Of a DNA stretch of 64,000 bases, positions 22,911-31,501 are shown in pieces; the stretch's first letter is position 1, and each line of letters opens with the position of its first letter. The translations under genes and the position numbers were made by a program. Source of the DNA: Gammaproteobacteria bacterium (GTDB lineage Bacteria; Pseudomonadota; Gammaproteobacteria; JACKNK01); the NCBI GenBank assembly GCA_024234955.1, contig JACKNK010000004.1, positions 1 through 64,000 of the forward strand, in the 5' to 3' direction. The notes below the pieces were generated by a model. That model made no database searches and was not told where the DNA came from. It saw nothing but the letters and a program-made list of their open reading frames with translations.

Positions 22911-23441
22911 TCACCGAAAGTTGTTCATCTGATTGGGAATCTGCTGTGCAGCATTGCCGAACTGCTCACCCACATCGACCGGATTGGGAACACTGATCGT
23001 CGGTGCCCGCCAGCCACCCGGCATGGTGCCCATACGGCTGGGTGCGTTCATCATTTCATCCCAACTCCGCGTCATTGTGCCTTTCGGATCGGAAGGATTC
23101 ATCCAGCCGCCATTCCACGGACCGCCATTGCCGAACTGGTTCCAGGGCATGCCGCCGCCCCAAGCCCCGTTATTCCAAGGATTGCCACCACCCCAAGGAG
23201 AACCTCCCCACGGCGACCCGCCCCACGGGCCATTCCAGCCGCCGCCCTGCCAAGGCATGCCACCCGGCCCCCAGCCCCCCATCTGCGGCGGGTAGTAAGC
23301 GGGTGCAGTAGCCATCGGTGCGCCCGGTGCGGCACTCGGCGCAGCGGCGGCATCATCGGCGATTGCCGAGGCGACAGGGGCGGTGGCAGCCAGCGCGGCG
23401 ACCAGACCAAGGATGCGCATACGTGTTACGTGTCGGGACAT
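22911..23441 (-). CDS. Secreted Gly/Trp/Pro-rich repeat protein, sulfur-globule-protein-like
   Basis: The 176-residue product has a signal peptide (cleavage near ASA, about residue 27) and a central region of about 75 residues with repeated WGG(S/G)PW and PWNxG units rich in Gly, Trp, Asn and Pro. The composition resembles envelope proteins of purple-sulfur-bacterial sulfur globules, which are Gly/Asn/aromatic-rich with a Sec signal. The resemblance is in composition and pattern, not proven homology; a structural or surface role is the alternative. AGGAG sits six bases before the ATG at 23441, deciding the start. The 160 bases upstream hold no other gene. Confidence 0.6.
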   Translation of the reverse strand: MSRHVTRMRILGLVAALAATAPVASAIADDAAAAPSAAPGAPMATAPAYYPPQMGGWGPGGMPWQGGGWNGPWGGSPWGGSPWGGGNPWNNGAWGGGMPWNQFGNGGPWNGGWMNPSDPKGTMTRSWDEMMNAPSRMGTMPGGWRAPTISVPNPVDVGEQFGNAAQQIPNQMNNFR

Positions 23442-23602
23442 GACCATCTCCTGTTGAATGACGGGTTCAGGCTAGTCACGGTCGTGCGTATCAGCAAGAT
23501 TGCCGCCCGCGCAACACTGGGCAGATCGCAACGGCTGCCACGCTGTGTTCAATCGCCCGTACGTATTCTGTTGGAGCCGCTTTGGCCCCCAGGGGAGCGG
23601 CA

Positions 23603-24418
23603 TCAAGGTCTGAGCGTATGAATCACCGCCGCCGTATCCGGTCGCACACCACGCCAGATGTAGAACGACTCGGCGGCCTGCTCCACCAGCATGCCCAATC
23701 CGTCCAACGCGACCCCGGCACGCCGCGCTTGCGCCCAGTTAACGAACGCCGTCGGCACGTCGGAATACACCATGTCGTAACAGGCGCCACCAGGTTTGAG
23801 GATGTGGTCCGGGATCGGCGGGACCTCGCCAGACAGTCCTGCAGCAGTGCCGTTGATGATCACGTCGAACCTGCAGTCCGCCAACTCCGCAAATCCCGAT
23901 GCGGTTACCGTACCGAGGTCGGCGAAATCATGGGCCAGAGCCTGTGCCTTGGAGACCGTGCGATTGGCGATCACCAGCATGGCCGGATTCTCTGCCAGCA
24001 GCGGTTGCAGAACGCCACGCACCGCGCCCCCGGCACCCAGCACGAGAATGTCCTTGTCGAGCAGATCGACGCCATGATTGACACCGAGGTCGCGCACCAG
24101 ACCGATGCCATCGGTGTTGTCGCCATGACGACGGCCATTGTCGTGCAACACGATGGTGTTCACCGCCCCGGCACGCCGGGCTCGATCGCTCAAGGATGTC
24201 ATCGCTGCCCAGGCATCCTGCTTGAACGGCACGGTGATGTTCAGACCACAACCGCCGTTCGCCTGGAATTCATCCAACGCTGCGGCGAATCCATCGGTCG
24301 CCACCAGCAGTGCGTCGTAACTCAGATCCTGACCGGTCTGTGCCGCAAACAGGGCATGAATCTTCGGGCTCTTGCTGTGGCCGATGGGATTGCCCATCAC
24401 CGCATAACGATCGGTCAT
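23603..24418 (-). CDS. aroE: Shikimate dehydrogenase (NADP+)
   Basis: The 271-residue protein has the substrate motif GNPIGHSKSP at the N-terminus, the catalytic Lys in NITVPFK, the NTDGIGL motif with the catalytic Asp, and the Rossmann motif GAGGAVRG. The NRT triplet after beta strand 2 suggests NADP+ preference. It reduces 3-dehydroshikimate in aromatic amino acid synthesis. It lies 41 bases downstream of a ParA-like gene. Confidence 0.96.
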   Translation of the reverse strand: MTDRYAVMGNPIGHSKSPKIHALFAAQTGQDLSYDALLVATDGFAAALDEFQANGGCGLNITVPFKQDAWAAMTSLSDRARRAGAVNTIVLHDNGRRHGDNTDGIGLVRDLGVNHGVDLLDKDILVLGAGGAVRGVLQPLLAENPAMLVIANRTVSKAQALAHDFADLGTVTASGFAELADCRFDVIINGTAAGLSGEVPPIPDHILKPGGACYDMVYSDVPTAFVNWAQARRAGVALDGLGMLVEQAAESFYIWRGVRPDTAAVIHTLRP

Positions 24419-24446
24419 GATGGAAGCCCGGAAGCAAATGGCGCGA

Positions 24447-25160
24447 TCAGATGGCGCTCAGTTCCATATCGTCGAATTTGTCGATATTGGAAAAGCCGTC
24501 CATCTCGCGATTCACATTCTTGATAACCGGTGGCAGACGCTCACCATCGATCCAGCGCAACAGCGGCATCCACGGGCGTTGGTCACGGCCCGCTTCCTTA
24601 TCCTTGAGTTCAAAGATCGACAGCCCCAGACCGGCGGCGCGAATGTAGGAATCCGAATCGTGCAGGGTCGCGATCAGCGGAATTCCGAGCCGATCCAGGA
24701 AACGCTCCAATGCCTCGTAGGAATGACTGACATCGCGCACCCGATTGGCCACGCAGGCGACCCGGGTCTTGGAACGCGAGACCTGGCGGACCAGCAACAA
24801 TTCCTGAATGAAGCGCGCGGTGGCGCGGAAATCGACCGGTGACGGGGTGACCGGGATGATCAGGGTCTCCACCCGACGCACCAGGCGGTCGATGGCGCGA
24901 CCGTGAATCGCACCCGGCGCATCCATGATCAGATAATCGGTATCCCGGGCCAGCTTGAGCGAACGCGTCGCTGCCGGGATGCCGGCGATCTTCGGGCGCT
25001 CCTCGGGGCGCACCGAGAGCCAGTCCATGCAGGAGCCCTGCAGATCGAAATCAGCCAGCGCCACCTTCTGCCCGCACAGGGCGTAATACGCGGCCAGATT
25101 GGTTGCCAGGGTGCTCTTGCCGGAGCCGCCCTTGGCATTCATCAACATGATTGTCTTCAT
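24447..25160 (-). CDS. Orphan ParA/MinD-type P-loop ATPase
   Basis: The 237-residue protein has the deviant Walker A motif KGGSGKS (residues 10-16) with the signature Lys of ParA/MinD, Walker A' ADFDLQGS, and Walker B-like YLIMDAPG. No parB, minC or minE homologue and no cargo gene is adjacent (aroE and ubiD flank it), so its cargo is unknown. Such orphans position chemoreceptors, carboxysomes, pili or division sites in other bacteria. The ATG at 25160 is preferred over a TTG 15 bases upstream. The 223 bases before the gene hold no recognised feature. Confidence 0.8.
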   Translation of the reverse strand: MKTIMLMNAKGGSGKSTLATNLAAYYALCGQKVALADFDLQGSCMDWLSVRPEERPKIAGIPAATRSLKLARDTDYLIMDAPGAIHGRAIDRLVRRVETLIIPVTPSPVDFRATARFIQELLLVRQVSRSKTRVACVANRVRDVSHSYEALERFLDRLGIPLIATLHDSDSYIRAAGLGLSIFELKDKEAGRDQRPWMPLLRWIDGERLPPVIKNVNREMDGFSNIDKFDDMELSAI

Positions 25161-25383
25161 CGGGGAACTACTCAAAAAGCGAACCGCGATTCAACGCAAA
25201 CACGCGCAGACGCAGGGGTCGCAGATATTTCGGTGATGTTACCGCGAACCGGACAGTGCGCGGCGACACAATCTCCACACCGCAGCGACACTGCGCAGAG
25301 ATGGCCGGTACGACCGGTGATTGCAACAAAACCCATGTCTTTTTCGTCTTGGGTCGTGCTGCTCGGCGGTGAATTGGCGGCGA

Positions 25384-26865
25384 TCATCGGGGTTCAGGAT
25401 CGCCGATGCCGAGTTCGTCCCAGATCGCATCGACGCGCTGCCGGACTGCCTCGGACATCGTGATCGGCTCACCCCACTCCCTGGCGGTCTCGCCCGGCCA
25501 TTTGTTGGTCGCGTCAAAACCGATCTTCGACCCAAGTCCGGAGACCGGGGAAGCGAAGTCAAGGTAATCGATCGGGGTGTTCTCGATGATCGTGGTATCG
25601 CGGGCCGGATCCATGCGGGTGGTCATGGCCCAGATCACGTCCTGCCAGTTACGCACGTTCACGTCCTGATCGGTCACGATCACGAATTTTGTGTACATGA
25701 ACTGCCGCAGAAACGACCAGACACCAAGCATGACCCGCTTCGCATGCCCCGGATACTGCTTCTTCATCGACACCACGGCCATGCGATACGAGCAGCCCTC
25801 CGGCGGCAGATAAAAATCCACGATCTCCGGGAACTGCTTCTGCAGAATCGGTACAAACACCTCGTTCAGCGCCACGCCGAGTATCGCCGGTTCGTCCGGC
25901 GGTCGCCCGGTATAGGTGCTGTGATAAACGGGGTTCCGGCGCTGGGTAATACGTTCGATGGTGAACACCGGGAAACGGTCCACCTCGTTGTAGTAACCGG
26001 TGTGGTCCCCGAACGGGCCTTCGTCCGCCATGTCGTCGGGATGAATATATCCCTCAAGCACAATCTCCGCCGAGGCTGGGACCTGCAGATCGGAGAGCTG
26101 ACACGTCACGACTTCAGTCTTGCCACCCCGCAACAAGCCGGCGAAAGCGTATTCGGAGAGCGTATCCGGGACCGGGGTCACCGCGCCGAGAATGGTGGCC
26201 GGATCGCAGCCCAGCACCACCGCAACCGGAAACGGCTCGCCGGGATGGGCCTGCTGCCATTCGCGGAAATCGAGCGCGCCGCCTCGATGCGCCAGCCAAC
26301 GCATGATCACGCGATTGCGGCCGATGACCTGCTGACGATAAATCCCCAGATTCTGGCGCTCCTTGTGCGGGCCGCGCGTGACCACCAGACCCCAGGTGAT
26401 CAGCGGCCCGGCATCGCCCGGCCAGCAGGTCTGGATCGGGTAACGGGACAAGTCCACGTCATCCCCGGCGAAGACTTCTTCCTGGCAGGGCGCCGAGCGC
26501 ACGACCTTGGGCGCCATATTGCGGACCTGGGCAAAGATCGGCAGTTTGTCCCAGGCATCCTTCATGCCCTTGGGCGGCTCCGGCTCCTTGAGGAAGGCGA
26601 GCGTCTGGCCGACCTCGCGCAAGGCCTCGACCGAATCCTCCCCCATGCCCAGCGCGACCCGTTCCGGCGTCCCGAACAGGTTTGCCAGAACCGGAATCGC
26701 CGAGCCTTTCGGGTTTTCGAACAGCAGCGCCGGTCCGCCCGCCCTCAGGGTGCGGTCCGCAATCTCGGTCATCTCCAGGTTCGGATCAATCTCCCGAGCA
26801 ATCCGCTTCAACTCACCCCTGGCTTCGAGTTGCTCGATGAAGTCACGCAGATCGCGGTATTTCAC
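25384..26865 (-). CDS. ubiD: UbiD family 4-hydroxy-3-polyprenylbenzoate decarboxylase
   Basis: The 493-residue protein begins MKYRDLRDFIEQLEARGELKRI and contains the UbiD landmarks DEGPFGDHTGYY, TGRPPDEPA and ALNEVFVPILQKQFPEI. UbiD uses prenylated FMN, supplied by UbiX, to decarboxylate the ubiquinone precursor. UbiX is not in the window. It overlaps the upstream esterase gene by four bases (ATGA), so the two are co-translated. Confidence 0.96.
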   Translation of the reverse strand: MKYRDLRDFIEQLEARGELKRIAREIDPNLEMTEIADRTLRAGGPALLFENPKGSAIPVLANLFGTPERVALGMGEDSVEALREVGQTLAFLKEPEPPKGMKDAWDKLPIFAQVRNMAPKVVRSAPCQEEVFAGDDVDLSRYPIQTCWPGDAGPLITWGLVVTRGPHKERQNLGIYRQQVIGRNRVIMRWLAHRGGALDFREWQQAHPGEPFPVAVVLGCDPATILGAVTPVPDTLSEYAFAGLLRGGKTEVVTCQLSDLQVPASAEIVLEGYIHPDDMADEGPFGDHTGYYNEVDRFPVFTIERITQRRNPVYHSTYTGRPPDEPAILGVALNEVFVPILQKQFPEIVDFYLPPEGCSYRMAVVSMKKQYPGHAKRVMLGVWSFLRQFMYTKFVIVTDQDVNVRNWQDVIWAMTTRMDPARDTTIIENTPIDYLDFASPVSGLGSKIGFDATNKWPGETAREWGEPITMSEAVRQRVDAIWDELGIGDPEPR

Positions 26866-27536
26866 AGCGCCAACACCTGCGTCAGCCAGTCACGGATGTC
26901 TCCGATCTCGTCCATCGAGACCGAATGCGGCATCGGATATTCATGCCACTCGACCGCGCAGCCCAGCGCCTCCAAGGCCAGCCGGGAGCGTGCGGCGATC
27001 TCCGGCAGGATGACCCCATCTTCCAGGCCGTGCGCCTGAAATATCGGCAGATCGAGACTGCTTGCGCTGCGCTCGTCGGCGGAAGTCTCGGCCAACGGCA
27101 GATAGGTGGACAACGCCATGACTCCGGCGAGACGCTCCGGATAGCGCAGGGCGGTATGCAACACCACCGCGCCACCCTGGGAAAACCCGGCCAGCACGAT
27201 GCGCTCGGCGGGCACCCCGCGTGCAATCTCCGCATCGATCAGATCCTGCAACTGCGCTTCGGACTCACGAATACCGACCGCATCCTCCCCCCTGGAACCA
27301 TCCAGCGCGTAGATGTCATACCAACCGGACATCATTGCCCCGCCGTTTATGGTGATGCGGCGAAACGGCGCATGTGGCAGCACGAAGCGCACACCGCGAT
27401 CGCGCAGACCGAGCTCATGCACCACCGGTACGAAATCGTTGCCGTCCGCGCCCAGGCCGTGCAGCCAGATGACGGTCCCGGTGGGTTCGGCAGTCGCGTC
27501 GATCTCGACGCAATGCAGGGAAAAATCGGAAGACAT
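26862..27536 (-). CDS. Carboxylesterase / phospholipase family alpha/beta hydrolase
   Basis: The 224-residue protein is a compact alpha/beta hydrolase of the carboxylesterase II (EstB/acyl-protein-thioesterase-like) type. It has the nucleophile elbow GFSQGG, Asp in AHGLEDGVI and His in MPHSVS, and the oxyanion region WLHGLGADGNDF. The ATG at 27536 gives the family length. It hydrolyses short-chain or acyl esters; the natural substrate is unknown. It is translationally coupled to ubiD downstream. Confidence 0.88.
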   Translation of the reverse strand: MSSDFSLHCVEIDATAEPTGTVIWLHGLGADGNDFVPVVHELGLRDRGVRFVLPHAPFRRITINGGAMMSGWYDIYALDGSRGEDAVGIRESEAQLQDLIDAEIARGVPAERIVLAGFSQGGAVVLHTALRYPERLAGVMALSTYLPLAETSADERSASSLDLPIFQAHGLEDGVILPEIAARSRLALEALGCAVEWHEYPMPHSVSMDEIGDIRDWLTQVLAL

Positions 27537-27572
27537 GAGAAAGATGGCACCCCATTCGCTAAGCACTTGATT

Positions 27573-27584
27573 CTAATGCATTAG
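27573..27584. promoter_or_regulatory. Perfect 12-base palindrome in a divergent promoter region
   Basis: CTAATGCATTAG is self-complementary and lies between the divergent esterase (27536) and RND pump (27741) genes, where a dimeric repressor could act. No regulator gene is adjacent, so the assignment rests only on symmetry and position. Confidence 0.25.
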
Positions 27585-27740
27585 CGGTTGATGAAACAGC
27601 ACGGAATCGACACAACCGCCAGCCCCGGACACGGCAACAACGAGGTCCAGGCGATCGACATGGATTCCTTTGTCTTCCGCTGCATCGATCTCGCTGCTCA
27701 GTGATAAATTGAGTGTCTTCAAACTCTTGGACCTGCCGAC

Positions 27741-30700
27741 GTGCAAGAACCCAACCGCGAACTGCCACTTTCCGACACCCCGTCCTGGTCCGTGACCCGC
27801 TGGTCGCTCGGTCATCCGATCGGCACCGTGATGATCATGCTGGCGCTGGTGGTGCTCGGTCTGGCCGCGCTCGACCGGCTCAACATCGATCTGCTGCCCA
27901 AGCTGATCTATCCCGAAGTCCGGGTGCGCATTCTCGACCCGGGCGTGCCCGCCGAGGTCATGGAGGACCGCGTCACCCGTCAGCTCGAAGAGCAACTGGC
28001 CATCACCGAAGACGCCATCGGGGTGCAGTCCACGTCCGGCGAGGGCCGCACCGAAGTCAACCTGAGCTTCGAATACGGCACCGACATCGACCGGGCCCTG
28101 CGCGACGCCTCCACACGCCTCGATCGCGCCAAGCGCTTCCTGCCGGACAGCATCGACCCACCGGTGATCTACAAGCGCGACCCTTCCCAGATTCCGGTGC
28201 TCGAGTTCGTGGTCGGCTCCGCACTGCGCGGGCCGGTGGAACTGCGCAGCTGGGTCGATGACGTGTTCGCGAAATGGTTCCTGAACGTGCCCGGCGTGGC
28301 AGCGGCGGAAGTCGGCGGCGGCTTGATCCGCGAGATCCTGGTGTTGCCCGATCAGCGCCGCATGGCCGCGCTCGGCATCCGCATCGCAGACCTCAAGGAA
28401 GCCCTGCGCGCCGGCAACGTGGAAACCCCGGCGGGGCGTCTTTACAGCGCGCGTCAGCAACTTTCCGGACGTACTGCCGGACGCTTCCAGTCGCTGGAAG
28501 AACTCGCCGGGATGCCGATCCGCGTCGCCGACGGCTCCACCGTCCGCCTCGACGAACTCGCCGAGGTCGTCGATGGCGCGGGCGACGAGAAACTGCGGGT
28601 GCGCAACAACGACATTCCCGGCGTGAAGCTGTCGATCCAGAAACAGCCCACCGCCAATACCGTTGCCGTGGTCGATGAAGTCCGTGCGCGCATGGCCTGG
28701 CTCAAGGACCAGGGCCTGATCCCGGACGACATTCATATCGACGATGTCTCGGATCAGGCGGTGTTCGTGCGCCGCGCCCTGGACAACGCCACCCTGGCTG
28801 CGGGCAGCGGCGCCTTGCTGGCGATGTTCATCGTCTGGCTGTTCCTGGGCAATCTGCGCCGCACCCTGATCGTGTCGTCCGCCATTCCGATCGCGATCAT
28901 GGTCACCTTCGCGTTGATGGCCTGGGGCGGACTCACCCTCAACATCATGACCCTGGGTGGCCTGGCGCTGGGCGTCGGCATGCTCGTGGACAACACCATC
29001 GTCATGCTGGAGAACATTCAGCGACATCAGCGGATCGGCGATGCCGACGCCGATTCCCTCGGGGCCGCCGATCACGCCGCCGGCGAGGTTCAGGGCGCAA
29101 TCATCGCCTCGACTACCACCAACCTTGCGGCGGTGCTGCCCTTCCTGTTCATCTCCGGCCTGGTCGGGCTGCTGTTTCGGGAGCTGATCTTCACCATCTC
29201 GGCCGCGATAGCCGCCTCCCTGCTGGTGGCACTGACGCTGGTGCCGACCTTGGCCGCGCGCGTTCCCTACAAGAAGCCGAACCGTTTCCGGCGCGGGTTC
29301 GATCGCGGCATGGCGGCCATGCAGAACAGTTATGGCTGGCTGCTCGGCGGCGTCATCCGCGTGCCCTGGCTTCCGCTGGTCGCATTCGTGGCCGGGCTGA
29401 TGCTGCTCGGCCCGCGTCTGATCGACGACAAGCAGGAGTTCCTGCCGCCGATGGATGAAGGCAGCATTTCCGTCAACGTGACGGCCGATACCGGCATCAC
29501 CCTCGACGAAATGGACGCGGCGGTCGCACGTATCGAAAAGATCCTGCATGCGCAGCCGGAGACGCTCAGCGTGTTCACGATCGTCGGTGGGCGCATCTTC
29601 GGACGCTCGGAATACGAATCGCCCAATGCGAGTTCCATCCAGGTACAACTGGTCCCCGCCTCGCAACGCGCCGACAGCGATCGGGAGTGGATCAAGCGCA
29701 TCAAGAAGGAGATCGGCAAGGCAAAGATGGCCGGGATCACCGTACGCGCCCGGGCACGCGGCATCCGTGGCGTGCGTCTGTCCAGCGGAGACGATGACCT
29801 GAGCATCCGTATCACGGGGCCGGATCTGGAGACCTTGCGTCGCCTCGGCGATCAGGCCGTTGCCCTGCTTAAGAAGGTCGATGGCCTGAGCAACGTCCAG
29901 CACTCCTCGGAAGAAGTGCAACAGGAGCTATCGATCCGGATCGACCGCAACCGCGCTGCCGATCTTGGCCTGAGCGTCGAAGCGGTCGGGCGCGCCCTGC
30001 GTGAGGCGCTGGAGGGCGCCGTGGTATCCGATTATCTCGATGGCGACCGCTCCTACGACATCCGTCTGCGCATGCCGACCGTGGACATCAGCGATCCGCA
30101 GGCGGTGCAGGAACTGGTCCTGTTCAGCGCGGACGGCAAACCGCTGCGTCTCAGCGACGTGGCGGACATCGAACTGGTCGAGGCCCCCGCAAGCATCATG
30201 CGCGACCGCCAGACGCGCATCGTCGAGATCAGCGCGACGCTGGGCGAAGGCGTGACCGCCGCTGAAGGCAATGCACTCGCCTACGACGCACTCAAGGCGC
30301 TGAAACTGCCCGCTGGATATCTGCTCTACGATGGCGGCGGCGCCGAACAACTCGCGAAGAGCAACCGCCTCGCCCGCACCTTGCTCGGTCTGGCCCTGTT
30401 CCTGGTCTTCGTGGTCATGGCGGTGCAGTACGAATCGATTCGCAACCCGCTGGTGATCATGACCAGCGTGCCGTTCTGCACCATTGGGGTGGTGTTCGGA
30501 CTGGACGCCTACAGCATGCCGATCTCGATGCCGGTCTGGCTGGGTCTGATCCTGCTCGCCGGCATCGTCGTCAACAACGCGATCATCGTGGTCGAGTTCA
30601 TCGAACTGCACCGCGCACGCGGCCTCGCACTGCGCGACGCCATCGTGATCGGCGCACGCCTGCGACTGCGTCCGGTGTTGATGACCACGCTGACCACCGT

Positions 30701-30857
30701 GGTCGGCATGTTGCCGCTGGCATTGGCGCTCGGCGACGGCACGGAGATGTTGCAACCGCTAGCGGTGACCATCGTCTTCGGTCTCAGCTTCTCGGTGCTG
30801 GTCAGCCTGTTCCTGGTGCCGGCGATCTATCGGATGGTGAATTTCCGTAGCGCGTGA
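27741..30857 (+). CDS. RND family efflux permease
   Basis: The 1038-residue protein has the RND layout: TM1, a periplasmic loop of about 290 residues, TM2-TM6, a second loop, TM7-TM12. TM4 reads GVGMLVDNTIVMLENI, so one of the paired aspartates of AcrB-type pumps is Asn, a variant known in a broad RND clade. The start is a GTG at 27741. No adaptor or outer-membrane factor gene is adjacent; an adaptor/TolC pair without a pump lies at 59748-61885. Substrate class (drug, lipid or metal) cannot be told from sequence. Confidence 0.9.
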   Translation: MQEPNRELPLSDTPSWSVTRWSLGHPIGTVMIMLALVVLGLAALDRLNIDLLPKLIYPEVRVRILDPGVPAEVMEDRVTRQLEEQLAITEDAIGVQSTSGEGRTEVNLSFEYGTDIDRALRDASTRLDRAKRFLPDSIDPPVIYKRDPSQIPVLEFVVGSALRGPVELRSWVDDVFAKWFLNVPGVAAAEVGGGLIREILVLPDQRRMAALGIRIADLKEALRAGNVETPAGRLYSARQQLSGRTAGRFQSLEELAGMPIRVADGSTVRLDELAEVVDGAGDEKLRVRNNDIPGVKLSIQKQPTANTVAVVDEVRARMAWLKDQGLIPDDIHIDDVSDQAVFVRRALDNATLAAGSGALLAMFIVWLFLGNLRRTLIVSSAIPIAIMVTFALMAWGGLTLNIMTLGGLALGVGMLVDNTIVMLENIQRHQRIGDADADSLGAADHAAGEVQGAIIASTTTNLAAVLPFLFISGLVGLLFRELIFTISAAIAASLLVALTLVPTLAARVPYKKPNRFRRGFDRGMAAMQNSYGWLLGGVIRVPWLPLVAFVAGLMLLGPRLIDDKQEFLPPMDEGSISVNVTADTGITLDEMDAAVARIEKILHAQPETLSVFTIVGGRIFGRSEYESPNASSIQVQLVPASQRADSDREWIKRIKKEIGKAKMAGITVRARARGIRGVRLSSGDDDLSIRITGPDLETLRRLGDQAVALLKKVDGLSNVQHSSEEVQQELSIRIDRNRAADLGLSVEAVGRALREALEGAVVSDYLDGDRSYDIRLRMPTVDISDPQAVQELVLFSADGKPLRLSDVADIELVEAPASIMRDRQTRIVEISATLGEGVTAAEGNALAYDALKALKLPAGYLLYDGGGAEQLAKSNRLARTLLGLALFLVFVVMAVQYESIRNPLVIMTSVPFCTIGVVFGLDAYSMPISMPVWLGLILLAGIVVNNAIIVVEFIELHRARGLALRDAIVIGARLRLRPVLMTTLTTVVGMLPLALALGDGTEMLQPLAVTIVFGLSFSVLVSLFLVPAIYRMVNFRSA

Positions 30858-30879
30858 CGTGTCCTGAGCGCTGCCACAC

Positions 30880-31182
30880 TCAAAGAAATTTGGTACGCGC
30901 GCGCAGGGCCTCGACATCCATGGCGACATCGCTCAGCCCCCCATCGCCGTCTGCACCGACCACGACCCCCTTACCGGCGACCGGAATCAGCGAGTCGATC
31001 TGAAAGCGCCCCTTGCTGCCGCGAATGAAACATTCTTCGTCGAAATGCAAACGGTCCCCCTGCTCCCCGACCTCATCGGTTTCAATGGTGTGGTAACCGA
31101 TCAGTTCGGCGATCTGCGCGGTATCGGCAAGATCGATGACGTCCAGAAGGCGGGCTTCGGGGTCGATCAAAATGGCTTTCAT
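30880..31182 (-). CDS. Small protein of unknown function
   Basis: A 100-residue acidic protein beginning MKAILIDPEARLLDVIDLAD. It has a short alternating hydrophobic N-terminus and an Asp/Gly-rich C-terminal half, with no signal peptide, membrane segment or recognised catalytic motif. The start resembles DUF3846-type small proteins, but the match is weak. The ATG at 31182 is chosen because the in-frame extension runs into the MITE. It converges on the RND gene. Confidence 0.55.
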   Translation of the reverse strand: MKAILIDPEARLLDVIDLADTAQIAELIGYHTIETDEVGEQGDRLHFDEECFIRGSKGRFQIDSLIPVAGKGVVVGADGDGGLSDVAMDVEALRARTKFL

Positions 31183-31235
31183 CGTTGACGCTCCAGGTAT
31201 GGGGTGGCGACAAGTCTGATCCCGGCTAGGACTTA

Positions 31236-31435
31236 GAGGGTGTTTACAAAAACCGGAATACCCGGCGTGAGCGCCAAATCGCCGTTTTTCAGGACCATTC
31301 TGGTCGCTCAGGGAGCTTGTAGCGGCTTCAGCCGCGATCGGCAACAGGACAATCGCTACCGTCGATCGCGGCTGAAGCCGCTCCTACAAAATGCCGATCC
31401 ATGGACCGATTACCCCGGATTTTGTAAACACCCTC
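31236..31435. mobile_element. 200-bp MITE with IS5-like ends
   Basis: The element has terminal inverted repeats: the left end at 31236-31256 (GAGGGTGTTTACAAAA then ACCGG) mirrors the right end at 31415-31435 with one mismatch. It is flanked on both sides by the trinucleotide TTA (31233-31235 and 31436-31438), a likely target duplication. End sequence and 3-bp TNA duplication fit non-autonomous relatives of IS5-family (IS1031-type) elements. It encodes no transposase and carries two inverted copies of a REP-like palindrome. The rest of 31183-31501 holds only flanking sequence. Confidence 0.75.
31313..31389. repeat. Pair of inverted REP-like palindromes inside the MITE
   Basis: Two units, 31313-31340 and 31363-31389, each contain the palindrome GCGGCT-TC-AGCCGC and share TTGTAG(GA)GCGGCTTCAGC in opposite orientation, separated by about 22 bases. 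The shape is a bacterial interspersed mosaic (BIME-like) doublet, similar to the GCGGCTTCAGCCGCG repeats common in Pseudomonas and Xanthomonas relatives. No other copy was noticed in the window. Confidence 0.7.
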
Positions 31436-31501
31436 TTAAGGAAAATCGTTGTTTTCGCGCAAGTCGATCGGTTTCACCGATCAGCCTGGCGCACGGTGTG
31501 C

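Noticed and set aside
23150..23285. Repeated short units looking like a CRISPR or tandem repeat array
   Set aside because: The units are 9-15 bases, in frame, and encode the WGG/PW repeats of a secreted protein; no regular spacer pattern exists.
27573..29921. 782-codon open frame on the minus strand
   Set aside because: It lies fully antisense to the conserved RND permease, has His/Gln/Arg-rich low-complexity translation typical of a mirrored GC-rich gene and matches no family.
31313..31389. Strong inverted repeats read as a transcription terminator
   Set aside because: No T run follows either arm, and the doublet structure inside an inverted-repeat element fits REP units better.
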